Shown here: positions 9,619-22,249 of the stretch, in pieces
Numbering within the stretch: position 1 is the first letter of the stretch
Layout of the letters: each line of letters opens with the position of its first letter
NCBI GenBank assembly: GCA_022575985.1
Contig: JAKSXM010000014.1
Span: 2,046,001 to 2,110,000, forward strand
Length of the DNA: 64,000 nt
Reading direction: 5' to 3'
From: Anagrus nilaparvatae
Taxonomy: Eukaryota; Arthropoda; Insecta; Hymenoptera; Mymaridae
Made by a program: the position numbers and the translations under genes
The notes under the pieces: generated by a model
What the model saw: only the letters and a program-made list of their open reading frames with translations
What the model was told of the DNA's origin: nothing
Database searches by the model: none

Positions 9619-11533
9619 CTACGATAGAAATCCCTCCTCCTTCTTCTCCAACAAGGTGGTCCTTACGTACTCTGCTACTTTGTTCCAGTTTTGGGAACTC
9701 CGTAGCATTTCCGGGACCACCGTCTCCGGCCTCCAAATCGGGAAGGGCGGGCGCCCCTCCGCGTAGTGCACACATTCGAAGAATGTGTGCTCTACTGTAT
9801 CATACACGCCCGGACAGTGCAAGCACTCCTTTGTTGCCACCTTATGCCAATGCTCCAACATGACACGGAAATACCCGTGTCCAGTTAAGAACTGGGTAAA
9901 GTAGAAATCCACCTCCCCATGCTGTCGTCCCATCCATGCCTGCAGGTCTGAGATCAGTCTGCGCGTCCATAGGGCATTTTTCTTTTGGTTCTTTTTCCAT
10001 CGTTTCTTCCATGCTTTCATAGAGTTGAAGCGGGCGCGAGTGGATGCCACTTCGCGCTCATCTACGCGCTCGTAGATGAATTTCCGCTCCAACGCTAGCA
10101 GGTCAATGGGTATCACCGAAGCAACAACCTGGATCGCCTCTAGAGATACCGTGTGGTATCCGCAGGCGAACCTCACTGCCGCTTGACTCTGTACCGACGA
10201 TATTTTATGTATGTACTTGGCAGTTTCTGTGGTCTTCGCCCAAACTTCTGATCCATAGAGCAGGACAGAGTTGACGACTGACATCAGGAGCCTTCACTTC
10301 CCTGGTTTGGGTCCCCTAATGTTGGCCATGAGCCTTGACAGGGAGGATGCGACCGACGCTGCCTTTTCACACGACCTCTGAAATTGCTCCAAGAAGGTCA
10401 ACTTGTTATAAAGCTGAACTCCCAGGTATTTCACCGATGTTCTGGTTCAGATCGTGTGAGGGTTTCCGCCGTCGTCGATAATTACATCGAAGTCGGTGTG
10501 AACCCTTCGACGGGTCAGAAGTACGATCTCCGTTTTTGGGATTGCAAGCTGGAGCCCGTGATCGCCCATCCAGAGGTTGATCCGTCTCATGATTAGATTC
10601 AACCTCTCCTAGGTCACTTTCATGTCCCTGCCAGTTATGGTCAGGGCCACGTCGTCTGCGTACCCGATCAGGGAAACTCCTTCCGGGAGGTGGACGCCCA
10701 ATAAGCCATCATAAAAGGCATTCCACAGGTCCGGTCCGAGAACCGAACCTTGCACGATGCCTGCACTCAAAACTCTTTCACGCCTTCCATCGAGCGTCGT
10801 AGAGCAGTCTCCGGTCCCGCAGGTAATCCTTTAGTACGTTACCCAGATACCTGAGTATCCGGAAATCGTACTCGAGGGACGGATCATGTCATCCCACCTG
10901 GCCGAGTTGAAAGCGTTTTTGACGTCCAGCGGTACCAGAAGGACGTCCTTGCGAATTGCAGGCCGCTTTTCCCTCTCAGCCTCTACGGTATCCATGACAC
11001 GCCGGATGGCGTCTATCGTGGAATGCCCTTCACGAAAACCATGCTGCTCCTCAGAGAGACCACCGCCCTCCTCGATTGCCCTTCTGAGCCTTGCCTGGAG
11101 CATGCTCTCCATCACCTTACCGATGGTATTTAACATACACAAAGGTCTATAAGATGATGGAGAGTCCGGGGCTCCCCCCTTGCCCTTGTTCAAGAGCACG
11201 AGACGTGCCACCTTCCACTGCTTTGGGAACACTCCAGCCACCAAACACGCATTGAAAATGCTTAACAGGATACCAGGGATTACTTTGACCGCTCTTTTGA
11301 GCACTTCCGCTGGTATCCCGTCCGGCCCCGGCGCCTTGCCATTTTTCATGGCCTTTATGGCCTTGACCATCTCGCCTTCGCTGAACAGCGGCACTTCCTC
11401 CCTGGGTATCACCTCAACCGGGTTTTCCCGGATGGGCCTTTCAGGGAAGAGAGCACCGACGATCCGTTCAGTCGACACCACGTCCATCATGTTGTCGGAC
11501 CCCCGGTTTAACTTGCCCATTACGACTTTGTAA
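9619..11533 (-). pseudogene. R1-type LINE reverse transcriptase (broken)
   Basis: The RT domain is split into two readable parts. 11520-10831 holds the N-terminal motifs (KAPGPDGIPAEVLK, then PLCMLNTIGKVMES, EEQHGFREGHSTIDAI and VPLDVKNAFNSARWDD, the first catalytic aspartate block). 10284-9619 holds the C-terminal part, ending in a CLHCPGVYDTVEHTFFEC zinc-knuckle-like motif. Between them (10290-10830) the minus strand still encodes recognisable QGSVLGPD and YADDVALT-like residues, but the frame is broken several times. Compared with the intact partial copy at 8048-9220, this copy has accumulated more indels. Confidence 0.85.
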
Positions 11534-11539
11534 CCTAGG

Positions 11540-12560
11540 CCCCAGGGGTCCTTGCTTACATCTTCGCGTAATGAACGCAGACATCGAGCCTTGCTTTGAC
11601 AGATTGCCTTTGCCAGCCGGTGTTGTCCTTATGTTCCTGAGAAAGCACGGCAGCCTCAGATCTGTCCCGTGCTCTTTGCGCCTTTCGTCGTGTCCTGTGG
11701 CGTTCCTTCTGGAGCTCAGCTATTTCGGGAGTCCACCAGTACACTGGCTTTCCCCCTTTCCAGGGCCTGCGGCGAGGCATCGAGGGATCAAAAGCCCTGC
11801 ACAATAGAGACGTTACTTTTTTAACTAAGATTTCAGCCTCATGGGGACTTGTGGCCCCTCTATGCCAAGAGGGGATGGATGCTGACTCGATTCAAAGATA
11901 CTGTTCGAATCTGTCTTGCTCCATTTTTGGGACGTTCCAACCCAGGGGGCGCCTCCTGTACGGAGGTCGTTATGAGGTTCCTTCCAATAACCGGAAGGTG
12001 ATGTAATGGTCATCAATACCATTGTATTGATCATCCATCACCCTCCATTCGCCTATTCTCCCGGACGCAGCTTCTTTAGCGAAGGTTATGTCCGGGATAG
12101 AGACACCCCAACCCGGCCTCTCGTAGGTGGGCCTGTTGCCTCTATTCTGGACCACTAGTTTGCACCTAGTGGCTATTTCGAGCACCATTCTTCCCCTGGA
12201 GTTAGTCGTTGGCATTCCCCATTCCAGAGCCCTGGCGTTGAAGTCTCCACCAAGGATGACGCCACCAGCCACCGTTTGGACCGTGCTCTAGATGCTGGCC
12301 AGCTTTGTAGCTAGCTTTGCCGAGTTGTCGTTTGGGGAGGGATAGCAACTTATGTAAGTTGTCTCCCCGCACTTGGCCCAGACGTGGCAATTCCCTTTCC
12401 CTTGTTGGGTAAGGGACGTTTGGGCTCTGCCTCGAGGCCATATGGCGCAGCAGCCAGTGTCATCAGGAAGCCAGTACTTGTGGTTCGTGTTGTAATATTG
12501 CTCGCTTAGTAAGAGGATATTTGCATCCTCTTCGCGAGCAATTTGATCCAACAATGCACC
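11540..12560 (-). pseudogene. R1-type LINE APE endonuclease (broken)
   Basis: The fragments 12554-12288, 12272-11970 and 11804-11556 together cover an APE-like endonuclease: a LLLSEQYYNTN block, then GGVILGGDFNARALEWG (the metal-binding GDFN motif), RPTYERPGWGVSIPDITF near the catalytic aspartate, and a DDHYITFRLL end matching the usual D-H pair. The linker KPVYWWTPEIAELQKERHR, typical of R1 elements before the RT, follows. Reading frames shift between the pieces. It would nick target DNA to prime reverse transcription, here plausibly at ATT-rich microsatellites. Confidence 0.82.
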
Positions 12561-12589
12561 AGCTTCCCGTACATGTCACGTGTTGCCTT

Positions 12590-14158
12590 GGAGAACCTTG
12601 ATCATTTCCGATGACACCTGCTTCTCGCCACAGCCAGAGCCTCCCGGTAACTGGGGCAGTTTCCCTCTCCAGGATAGTGCTCCGTAAAGCACTCATCCTT
12701 TCTGGTTTTGCAGAGGAAGCACTCAGGCTTATCCTGGCTGCACTCCGTCCTCTTATGGCCATCTTCGCCACACTTTAAACACGCTTTACTTCTGTCTGGG
12801 CCTTTGCAGACATATTGACTATGTCCATAGCCCAGACATTTGTAGCAGAGCCTCACGTCTGCACGGAGGCGCACTCTACTTGATGCCCAGCCGATCTGGA
12901 TTTTGCCCTTCTTGGCCAGGCGTAGAGCGTCAGCGAATTTTCCTCCTTGTCCAGTGGCTTCTTAGGTACCTGATTTTGCTGCTTCTGTCCGTCAGCTACT
13001 TCGCATATCTCTATATGCTGATTAGTACCCTTTCTTGGTTGAAGCTGCAGCTGCTTTTGTTTTTTCAGCAGCTTTCTTTCTTTTTTGGACTTATGCCTAG
13101 GGGCGTCCTTATCTCCATCCTTGTTGGGGGAGGTCCTAGGGTTACCCAGTGGGCAGTTCTCCTTGGTGTTGTTAGGAGCAACCTTTGAGTCATCTCCCTT
13201 ATTGTGGCGATCTCCCCCCGCAAGTTCATTCTCTTTTGGTGGACGTTTCCCTTTTTTCTGTTCCAACTTCTGCTTTTGGTATAATTCTAGCAGACTTGCC
13301 TTCTTCTTTTGCTTCTGGATCACTTTATATTTTTTACGCCGCTCTTTTTCCTCCTGTTCAGTCGCACTTTCTCCTTATTCCTCTGCTCTTGCTCCCTCCT
13401 CTGGTTTTCTTGAAGCAGCATTTTCCTTCTTTCCTCTTCTTCCTGGAGCTCCGCGTTGTTCTGCTGCTCCACCCTAGAGTTGCTGAGGTTCTTCTTGGGG
13501 ATCCTTTTCCTATCATGTCTTGACTCTGGAGAATTCTCCTCAGAGGAAGACGATCGGGTTCTCTTTGCCTGCTGTTTATGTTCTGCTTTTTTAAGAGCAG
13601 ACTCAATATCTTGCGTTTCCACATGCAGTCTCTTCGTTATTAGCTCAAGTTAAATGAGCACATTGCCGCAATTTTTTTGTACTGTAGTACAGTGATGTGA
13701 CATGCTGCGATTAGCTTCCATCATTTCCTTGTGGTGTTTTTCCAAAGCCTGTACAACGTCCTTCATTACAGAAATGTGGTGAACGAAGGCATTCGGCTTT
13801 TCGACCACTGCTTGATCAAAGGCCTGGTCTATGTCAAGACTACCAGTACCATATGCTAAGCTCTGCAGATATTTAAGGCTGTCCGCATAGCTTGGTTTTT
13901 CAGTATTCCCTGCACCTGGTGCAGGTAGTGGATGCTGAATATGTTCAAGCAAAACTATGGCTTGAAGTTCCTTACCTTGGAAGATGATGTTAAATCCACC
14001 TCCATGCAAAATAGTTGGCCCCCCTCAGAATCCATGGGGCCGGTGCCAGCCGACGCGGCTTTCACCCGATCGGAACCGACAACTGAATTTGACACTTTTT
14101 GAGCAAGTAACTTATCAGTCTGAGGTATATCAGTTTTATCATTTTGCATATTTGTCAT
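12590..14158 (-). pseudogene. R1-type LINE ORF1 (gag-like), broken
   Basis: This reads in several frames from a likely start at 14158 (MTNMQNDKTDIPQ). A serine/lysine/glutamate-rich coiled middle part (13622-12853) is followed by a C-terminal block of three zinc knuckles at 12874-12602: CYKCLGYGHSQYVC, CLKCGEDGHKRTEC and a third CFLC-type knuckle with a longer spacer. This arrangement is standard for R1-clade gag, which packages element RNA. At least three frameshifts split it. Confidence 0.82.
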
Positions 14159-15485
14159 TTAATTAGCCTGTGTCACTGGACTAAGCGCCCTTAAATGGAT
14201 TTGGGTAAGGGTACCCTCTGTGCGATGTGATAACCTGGAAAAAAGAAAGAACCTGTAAAGAACTATTGTAATTAGTGTATCTGTAATGAAATGGGAAAAA
14301 GTGGTGAGATAATAAAACCGGGGACTCAGACCCGCAGCAATCCTCACCCTGGGTACAAGACACAGGGGGGTGACCGTTGCGAGTCCTACAGATCTGATGT
14401 CTGCTGACATAATACGATACATAACCCGTCGTATTAACAGGATCCTCATAGGCCATTCCTAGCGATTGGTCAAGATCCCAATGATTCTTATAAAAGTAAG
14501 ATTACTTCGACCGTTCGATCATTCGATTTGCACTGCAACAAAAAATGCGACATCCACCCAGACATCTGCTCCTGGGACTTACACACCTGTGTAATTTAAA
14601 TAAATTTTAGGTTAGTCAGGGAAGCTCTGAACAAAAAAATGCTTCTTGATTAGTCATGGAGCGAACGCCCCAGGGCTCACCAAAATCAGGGATCCTAGGA
14701 TCAGTCATGTCCGCGCCCAACACCTGCAGCTGCAAGGGTTTATCTGATAATTACCGCTTCAAGCCTTACGTCCCAAAGTTATTGGCTGCAACACATATAT
14801 CACATTTAAAGTAAACAGTTTTTTGTTTAGACAGAAACACATGCAGCCAATCCCATCGAACGTTTCAGCTCTTTTCGTGGCTTTTTCTGAATCCCCCCAA
14901 AAGACAGCAGGTGAAGGGCACGAACATGAATGAACCAACAGCAACGATTACCTTGCTCTATAGGGCAAGGCAAAATTGCTGTGGAGCCCTGCTCTAGAGA
15001 AGCCCAGCCATACGTGCCATTCATCATATTAATATACTAATTTCAATAGCATTAGTGTATAGTATAATTAAAAATTAAAGCTGCCATTAGTGACATCTGA
15101 ATTAGAAGAAATATATGCCCCGTTCGCAGACGCCTTCCTAGACAACGCACCCCTCACAGTGAGTTCGAGGTCATCGAGCAAGAATTGATTCCACCTAGCA
15201 TCTGAGAGGGAGTAAGGTGGAGTTAATAAGAAATTTTAACTGTCCACTAAGAGAACCATTTAGGATCTCAGCCAAAAGCCGTCGGCTGAGTGACACATCA
15301 ACAGGGTAGCCACGAGAAGGCAGTTCAATCCCACCTAGAGTTATCGACACTAAAGGACCAAACCAGTGGTCTGTAGCTTATACAGCGTCGTGTCCATAGG
15401 TAACTCCTACCAGTCCATTGGGCCAACCCATCTCATTCCAGCATGTCGGGTATTCACCAAAAATGGTTTATTTCCCAACCACCCC
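14159..15485 (-). promoter_or_regulatory. 5' leader of the R1-like LINE
   Basis: About 1.3 kb upstream of the ORF1 start on the minus strand, bounded by the target duplication. It is distinctly more GC-balanced than the flanks and has no long ORF. In full-length LINEs this position carries the internal promoter; no specific motif can be assigned. Confidence 0.55.
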
Positions 15486-15500
15486 ATTATTATTGTTATT
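15486..15500. repeat. 15-bp target site duplication (right)
   Basis: Identical to 9285-9299. It marks the 5' end of the full-length R1-like LINE. Confidence 0.88.
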
Positions 15501-15708
15501 ACTATTATTATTACATTACAAATATTTCAAGACATGATTAATTTTTCATTTAATCTTAAAATTTAAAGTTTTGTTAGAATGTGTTAAATTACGAAAATAT
15601 AAATCAAGCAGTCATCAATAAAATTATAGTAGCATTCGTTAGAGACTACAGATATTCGTTAATTTTAAAGCATAAAGAATTTATTAGAATAAATTCAAAT
15701 AAATTAAA

Positions 15709-16391
15709 ATGCCAGCAAGAAAAAAAACAAATTTATCCAAAAAAATAAGAAAACAGTTTAATATTGCAACTAAAAGAGATGAAGAAAATGATATTGAGAG
15801 ATTGGAAAGTTGAATTATTACTTTTTAAATTAGTAAAATTATTAATATAATCGAAAATATTATTTTTCTAGGAACGTTTGAGAAATAATGCTGAAAGGAT
15901 GCAGGTCGTTAGATCGAATGAAAATCCGCAGCAGGCTCAAGTAATTATTTTGTTAACTTTTAAAATATATAATACTGTATTACTTAATTAATATAGAAAT
16001 TTATTAGATGCGGCTGAGAAATGATGCTATAAGACATAGAGTAGTAAGAGAAATGAGAATCCTGAGCGACATAATGTAATTCTTAATTATTTATAAATTC
16101 AAAGAAGCATTCGGGTGTTATTATAAAATTAAATATAATTACAGTTTACAGATGCGTCTGCGGGATAATGCAATAAGAAAACGTATTAATAGAGAGAATG
16201 AAAATGCTCAAGATGCTCAAGTAAGAATCAAAATTCATAAAACGATATTTCATAAATTATTATAAATCTTCAATTTTCAAATTTTAATAAACGGATTTCA
16301 CATATTTATGTATGGTATTCATTTACAGAAACGCAGAAACGATCAAGCTGAAAGGCAAGCTCGGATAAGGGATGAAGAGGATGAAGTTTAA
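15709..16391 (+). pseudogene. Helitron N-terminal exons with repeated Arg-rich modules
   Basis: A start ATG at 15709 opens a basic segment (MPARKKTNLSKKIRK). Four short modules follow, each with the pattern RLRNNAERM..R..E: near 15873, 16010, 16150 and 16330. Most modules are preceded by TTTCTAG or TTACAG and followed by GTAA or GTAAG, so each looks like its own exon of 60-75 bp. The pattern resembles the STPR-like repeats found at the N-terminus of many animal Helitron proteins, proposed to bind DNA. Module 2 and the end of module 4 contain stops or lost splice sites. Confidence 0.6.
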
Positions 16392-16410
16392 AGAAATATT
16401 AATATTAATT

Positions 16411-18897
16411 ACGAAGATCACGCATTGCTTGATATTGGCAGAATGAACAAATTATGCAGATTCAGCAGAGCGTTTAAATGGCCAGGTGAAACTCCTGGAA
16501 TGTGCTGCAGTAGTGGAAAAGTACAGCTGCCTCATTTAGAAGAACCTCCAGCCACTTAATGAACTTTTACGTGGAAATACAGATGATTCACGTCATTTTC
16601 TTTCGCACATTAGGAGTTAAAATTCTGCTTTTCAGATGACTTCCTTTGGGGCAGATAAAATTATTCGTAACAATAATTTCTCTACTACTTTCACTGTTCA
16701 AGAACAGGTGTATCATAGTATTGGCTCACTTTTACCAGCTGATGGTGATCACTCATTTCTGCAAATATATTTCATAGGGGATGATAAACTGGAACCTGAA
16801 AGGAGATGCTTAGTACAACAACAAGTTCATAGAAACATTATTCACAATCTTCAGGAAATGTTTCATCAACATAATATTTTGATTAGGGAATTCAAATATG
16901 CCTTATAAAATATTCCCAACGACAATTACAATATTGTTATGCACGCAGACAAAGTACCGATAGGTGAACATGAAAGGTTATACAATCTTACTCATGCAAA
17001 CGAAGTTGCTATTATAATTAGCGGTGAGGCTGCAAATAGACGAGATATTGTTTTGCACAGACAGGATAATACTTTGAAAAGGGTATATGATTTACATAGG
17101 TTTTATGATGCCCTGCAATACCCAATAATTTTCTGGCAAGGACAAGAAGGATATTCGTTTAATATACTCCAAATTAATCCCATTAACCACAGGCCAATTG
17201 CAAATAAAAAAGTTTCTGCAATGCAATTTTATGCATATCTATTTATGTTTAGGGAGAATAATGCAAACATTATATTTTATATGCGTGAACTAATACATCA
17301 GTTTTCTGTTGACATATACGCCAAAATTGAAGCAGAAAGGCTGTTATATATTTTACTGCATCAACAACTATTAAGGGTAGAAGATTACATACATTTACGT
17401 GATGCTATTGGATTGGATGCAAATATTCAGCCTCAAGATGTTGGACAACTAGTTATTTTACCATCGTCTTTCATAAATAGTCCTAGATACTTAGCAGAAT
17501 ATACTCAAGATACATTTTCATATGTTAGAAAACATGGCAAACTAGATTTATTTCTGACTTTTACATGCAACTCTAATTGGGAAGAAATAACTAGAGAATT
17601 ATTGGCAGGACAACAAGCTCATCGTAGGAGTGACTTAATTGCACGCGTTTTTAGACAAAAAGTTATAAAATTTATGCATGCATTAGTTAAAGGTAAAGAT
17701 ACAATCACATCATTATCATACATTTTCAATTTATAAATTTTAATTAATTACATACTTTATTATGCAAATATTACAGGTAGAATATTCGGAACAATCGTGG
17801 CTTACACATATTCCATTGAGTGGCAAAAACGTGGACTTTCACATGCTCATATACTTATATGGTTGGCTAATAAGATTCAACTAAGATTTATTGATAATTT
17901 TATATCAGCAGAAATACCTAATATAGATGCTGATCGTCGTTTGCATGAAATTGTTGTAAAATATATGGTTCATGGACCATGTGGAATTCTCAACCCTGGG
18001 TCACCATGCATGAAGAATAACGTTTGCACAAAAAAATATCCAAGAAATTTACTGAGCGAGACCATTACTTCTGAAAATGGATACCCTCTATACAGAAGAA
18101 GAAATCCAAGAGATGGTGGATTTACGGCAAGAAAAAGGTTAGCAACTGGACAACAATTAGATATAGACAACTCATGGATAGTACAATACTATCCGATTCT
18201 TTGTAGAATGTTTCAGTCTCATATCAACATAGAATGCTGTAACTCCGTTAAAGCAATCAAGTACATTTGCAAATACATACACAAAGGTAATTCTTTCTTA
18301 AAAATTCAATATACAAGAAATAATGGTATTAATCATCAGAACGATAATAACTAAGTGGAAAATTATAGGAATGGGAAATACATTTCCACAAATGAGGCAT
18401 TCTGGAGGATATATTCATTCCCTTTGCATGAAAGATTTCCAAATGTTGTTCATTTAACAGTGCATTTAGAAACTGGTGAGCGAATCTACTTCAACAACAA
18501 TCAAGATTTACGGGATGTTGTAGAGAACAGAAGAAGGACAACTCCAACTGCATATTTCTAATTATGCCAAGAAGACTCATTCGCTAGAGAACTAATATAC
18601 CCCGAAGTTCCTAAATATTATACTTGGTGTACTTCTAACAAAGAATAGAAAAGACGAAGACAAGGAACACCAGTAAATGGTTGGCAAGGAGTATTTGAAA
18701 CAGAAACTTTGGGAAGAGTGTATGTCGTACATATTTCTAACTTTGAATGTTATTGTCTCCAGCTTCTACTACATAATATAAGAGGACCAACATCTTTTGA
18801 AGATCTGAAGACAGTGAATGGAGTATTATTTGAGACATTTATGCAAACCTGTCAAGCATTACATTTATTGGATAACGATAATCATTGGGTGGGATAA
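16411..18897 (+). pseudogene. Helitron Rep (HUH endonuclease) region, broken
   Basis: The region starts with the conserved stretch LLDIGRMNKLCRF and the TSFGAD block, then a Helitron-like N domain (16636-16908, 16939-17736). The catalytic HUH motif is intact as GLSHAHILIW with histidines at 17842 and 17848, and the Y2 motif is intact as KYICKYIHKG with tyrosines at 18262 and 18274. Several in-frame stops occur (for example at 16906, 18352 and 18559), and an intron-like gap lies at 17734-17776. Rep nicks and joins single DNA strands during rolling-circle transposition. Confidence 0.85.
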
Positions 18898-19083
18898 TAC
18901 TATGGTAGACGCTGAATTAACCAGGTAAAGATTATATTCTTTAATTTATTAATTATAATTTCTTATATCTTATTTGTACATATTAGGTCTCCTAAACAGA
19001 TTCAGGAGTTATTTGCAATATTGATTACTACGTGTGGTGTAAGTAATCCCTTAAACTTATGGGAAAAATAAAAAGATTGTTTA

Positions 19084-20764
19084 GTGGATGATATTAGAAT
19101 TGCTAATGCTCTTGATGCCAATTTTACGCAACACATTTATAATCAAGCGCTTTCGATGATTGATAGAGAGGTACTAATTATGTCAGGTAGACATTTACGT
19201 GCATTCGATATACCTTTTGATTTACCAGCGAATCAAAATAATTCTGAAATCATTAAAGAAACCAGCTACGATTTAAGAAAACTTGAACTTATGATCAGGG
19301 AATGCGTACCTAAATTAACAGCAGAGCAGAGTAATTTTAGAAATATAATTTTTGATTGTTTAAGAAACAATAGAGGCGGTTTATTTTTTCTTGATGTGCC
19401 TGGCGGAACAGGAAAGACATTTCTCCTAAATTTACTTTTGGCTGAAATTAGAAATAGTGGTAAAATAACTTTAGCAATGGCAGCATTAGGTATAGCATCA
19501 ACTTTATTAGAAGGAGGGTATACCGCTCATTATTTGTTAAAGCTGGGATTGAACCTAACAGAGCATGAAACTCCAATATGTAATATAAGTAAAAATAGTA
19601 ATATAGGAGAACTTTTACAAAGATGTAAGTTAATAATATGGGACGAATGCACAATGGCTCATAGGAAATCCATTGAAGCTTTAAACCTATGTCTTCAAGA
19701 TCTAAATAGCAATTAAAATATAATGAGTGGTAGAATAGTAATTTTGTCGGGGGATTTCAAACAAATTTTGCCAATTGTTCCACATGGTACACCAGCAGAT
19801 AAGTTTCAGGCATGTTTTAAATCTTAAAAATAATGGCGTCATACTAACAAATTTAAATTGACGGTTAATATGCAAGCAAGAAATAATGGTGGTGATCCAG
19901 CAACTTTTCCACAAGAACTTATAAATGTAGGCGAGGATTTGTTAGAAAGAGATGAAAATAATCAAATAACTTTAAAAAATACGTTATGTACAACGGTAAA
20001 CAATGTAAAAAATTTAATTGAAAATGTTTTTCCAAACATAAAAGACAATTACCTATCAGACAAATGGTTATGCGAAAGAGCACTTTTGGCTCCTACAAAT
20101 GACAATATTAACCAACTGAATTCAATTATCTTGGATCGTATACCTGATAATACTAAGATTTTTACATCTCTAAATACTTTGGTAAATATATATATAAATT
20201 TTTTTTTAATGACTTTAATTTATTTTAAACAAGAAAAAAAATTATAATTGCATTATAATTTTGTAGGTTAACCAAGAAGAATGAGTAACTTATCCATCTG
20301 AATTTTTGAATTCCATTGAAACTTCAGGATTGCCATTTCATCAAATAAAACTCAAAATTGGAGCACCTACTATACTAATGAGAAATCTTAGACCACCAAT
20401 GTTGTGTAACGATACAAGGTTGCGTATTATAAGTTTCATCGGTAACCATATTATAAAAGCGACTATATTAAGTGGAGCAGGTAAAGGTGAAGAAGTTCTA
20501 ATACCAAAATTACCTCTTATTCCAAATGATATACAGTTTCAATTCAAACGGTTGCAATTGCCATTAAAATTAGCATTCGCAATCACAATAAATAAGGCTC
20601 AGGGACAAACATTAGAGGTTGCTGGTGTTGACTTACGGACAAGCTGTTTTTTACATGGTCAACTCTACGTGGCATGTTCCAGGGTGAGAAGTAATAAAAA
20701 CTTATACGTTTTGGCTAACGGAACTAAAACAGACAATATTGTATTCCGCATGGCCTTAAAATGA
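19084..20764 (+). pseudogene. Helitron PIF1-type helicase region, broken
   Basis: A superfamily-1 helicase with Walker A VPGGTGKTFLLN (about 19398-19430), Walker B LIIWDECTMAHR (about 19630-19665), a GDFKQILPIV motif (about 19750-19780) and C-terminal motifs NKAQGQT (about 20590) and YVACSRVRS (about 20665). Breaks: a stop near 19714, a frameshift near 19830, and an intron-like gap at 20178-20290 before the last segment. It would unwind DNA during Helitron transposition. Confidence 0.87.
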
Positions 20765-20938
20765 TTGATAAATCATACTAATATTATAAATTTTTCTACA
20801 ATTTTAATGAATGTAATATGAATTGTATAGTAACTTAGATTATTCAATACTTTATCATAAATAAATTAATAATTTATTAAAGGCGTATATCATTATTTAT
20901 AAGCAAAATGTAAAAACCTTAAAAGTGTATACTCACAG

Positions 20939-20970
20939 GGGGGGCGGAGCCCCCCTCCAACTTTTGCTAG
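20939..20970 (+). terminator. Helitron 3' terminus: hairpin plus CTAG
   Basis: GGGGGGC (20939-20945) pairs with GCCCCCC (20949-20955) around a GGA loop. TCCAACTTTTGCTAG follows, ending at 20970, and the next base is T. This matches the known Helitron end structure (short GC hairpin about 10-12 nt before CTRR, insertion between A and T). Confidence 0.92.
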
Positions 20971-20977
20971 TACTATA

Positions 20978-21430
20978 TATATCTGAAAATTTATTTGTCT
21001 GTTTGTTTGTTTGTTTGTTTAATTGTTTGTTTGCTTGTTTGTACCCTAATGACTCAAGAACCACCGAACCGACTGGCATGAAACCAGCTACAAAATGAAG
21101 AAAAAAAAATGTGGGTGACATAGGCCCTATATTTTCTGATTAGCTATCGTAGTTTTTGAGATATTTAATTTTTAGTATTTTTGAACTTGATAACATTTTT
21201 TAAAAATTTTAACAAAAATTGAAATATCTCGAGACTATCGAAAAATTTTGCCATAGAACTTCATAGTATTCGATTCAGCACTAATTTTTACGTATTCTCT
21301 GAAATTTTTATTCAAAACGGAGGTATCTTTAAAATTCTATAAGATATTTTTAAAGCTGGTAAAAAAATTTATTTCATTTTTTTATTTTTTATGGTATTTT
21401 TAATCATTTATTTGTGGGTCTGTGTATATT
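20978..21430 (+). repeat. Dispersed repeat family X, copy 2
   Basis: It begins just after the Helitron end with a TTTGTCTGTTTG head, continues with GGGTGACATAGGCCC, AGCTATCGTAGTTTTTGAGA and ATTCGATTCAGCAC, and ends with the GGTAAAAAAATTT...TATGGTATTTTT tail. A new head (TTTATTTGTGGGTCTGTG) follows near 21410. The Helitron seems to have landed at the edge of this repeat. Confidence 0.8.
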
Positions 21431-22249
21431 ATAATGTAATTTATATTCTATATTAAAATGTAATTTATGCGTACTTAGTTAAATTTCTATTAAAAAACGT
21501 ACGTTTCTTTAAAATTAAAAAAAAAAAAAAATTGATGGAGTTAAAATAATTATTGGTTTTTAAAAATAATTATAATAAAAAATAAGACAAATTCAAAAAA
21601 TTAATGATATAATATAATTTTTTTCGATAAAAAAATAAATTAGTTAATATTAGTTTTAATTATATTTTCTACGATTTTTAAAATTTTTTTAAAAATTAAA
21701 ATATAGGAAAAACACTGCCAAATTATTGGCACTACAGTTCTTTAAGCAATGCAAATATTCATACGAGTAAAAGTTTTTGACTATATCTTAATACTATATA
21801 TATTCATATGAGTTAAAATTTTTTACTATACCTTAATACTATATATATTTATATGAGTTAAAATTTTTTACTATATATTATATATATTCAACTCAAATTT
21901 TAGGGTATAGTTTGGGGTGATAAAAAAGTCCCTCAGCCAAAGTTTTAGTCCTCTAGCACCTCATGGGCCCGAAATATGTCTGTTTAAAGGTCCAAAAATA
22001 GCCTGATTTGGCCCATTTTCAAAATTACGCCATTCCTTTGAATTTACTACAAATTTTATCTTATTGGTCACATTTGAACTGGTAAAAGGTCTACATTAAG
22101 AAAAAAATTTTAGCTTATTTCAAGGCGTTAATTTTTTTTGGCATTGATATATATTTTGGACAATAACAACATGATAATAATAAAAAATCAATAAAAACAA
22201 CACTGGGAATAGATCAGGGGGGGCAGAGCTGGTATGCTAGTCACCTATG
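21431..22249. repeat. AT-rich interval with short tandem repeats
   Basis: No gene is seen. A roughly 55-60-bp unit (TATATATTCATATGAGTTAAAATTTTTTACTATA-type, split here for length: CATATGAGTTAAAATTTTTT and ACTATA) recurs between 21745 and 21895. The rest is unremarkable AT-rich DNA. Confidence 0.6.

Larger units (their letters stand above)
9300..15485 (-). mobile_element. Full-length R1-clade LINE (decayed)
   Basis: On the minus strand, from right to left: a 5' leader (14160-15485), ORF1 with CCHC zinc knuckles, ORF2 with APE-type endonuclease and reverse transcriptase, a 3' UTR and a poly(A) tail (T-run 9300-9334). A perfect 15-bp duplication flanks it. Both ORFs carry frameshifts and stops, so the copy is not autonomous now. 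Length 6.2 kb, in the usual range for R1-like elements. Confidence 0.9.
15540..20970 (+). mobile_element. Autonomous-type Helitron, decayed
   Basis: The element encodes a Rep/helicase protein in pieces along the plus strand and ends at 20970 with a textbook Helitron terminus: a GC hairpin followed 11-12 bases later by CTAG, with T as next base. The 5' end (expected TC after an A) cannot be located; it must lie between 15501 and the first coding exon at 15709, so the start given is approximate. Several stop codons and frameshifts make this copy inactive. Confidence 0.88.

Noticed and set aside
13085..13523. Plus-strand ORFs rich in Ser/Phe/Leu
   Set aside because: They are antisense shadows of the LINE ORF1 Lys/Glu-rich segment on the minus strand.
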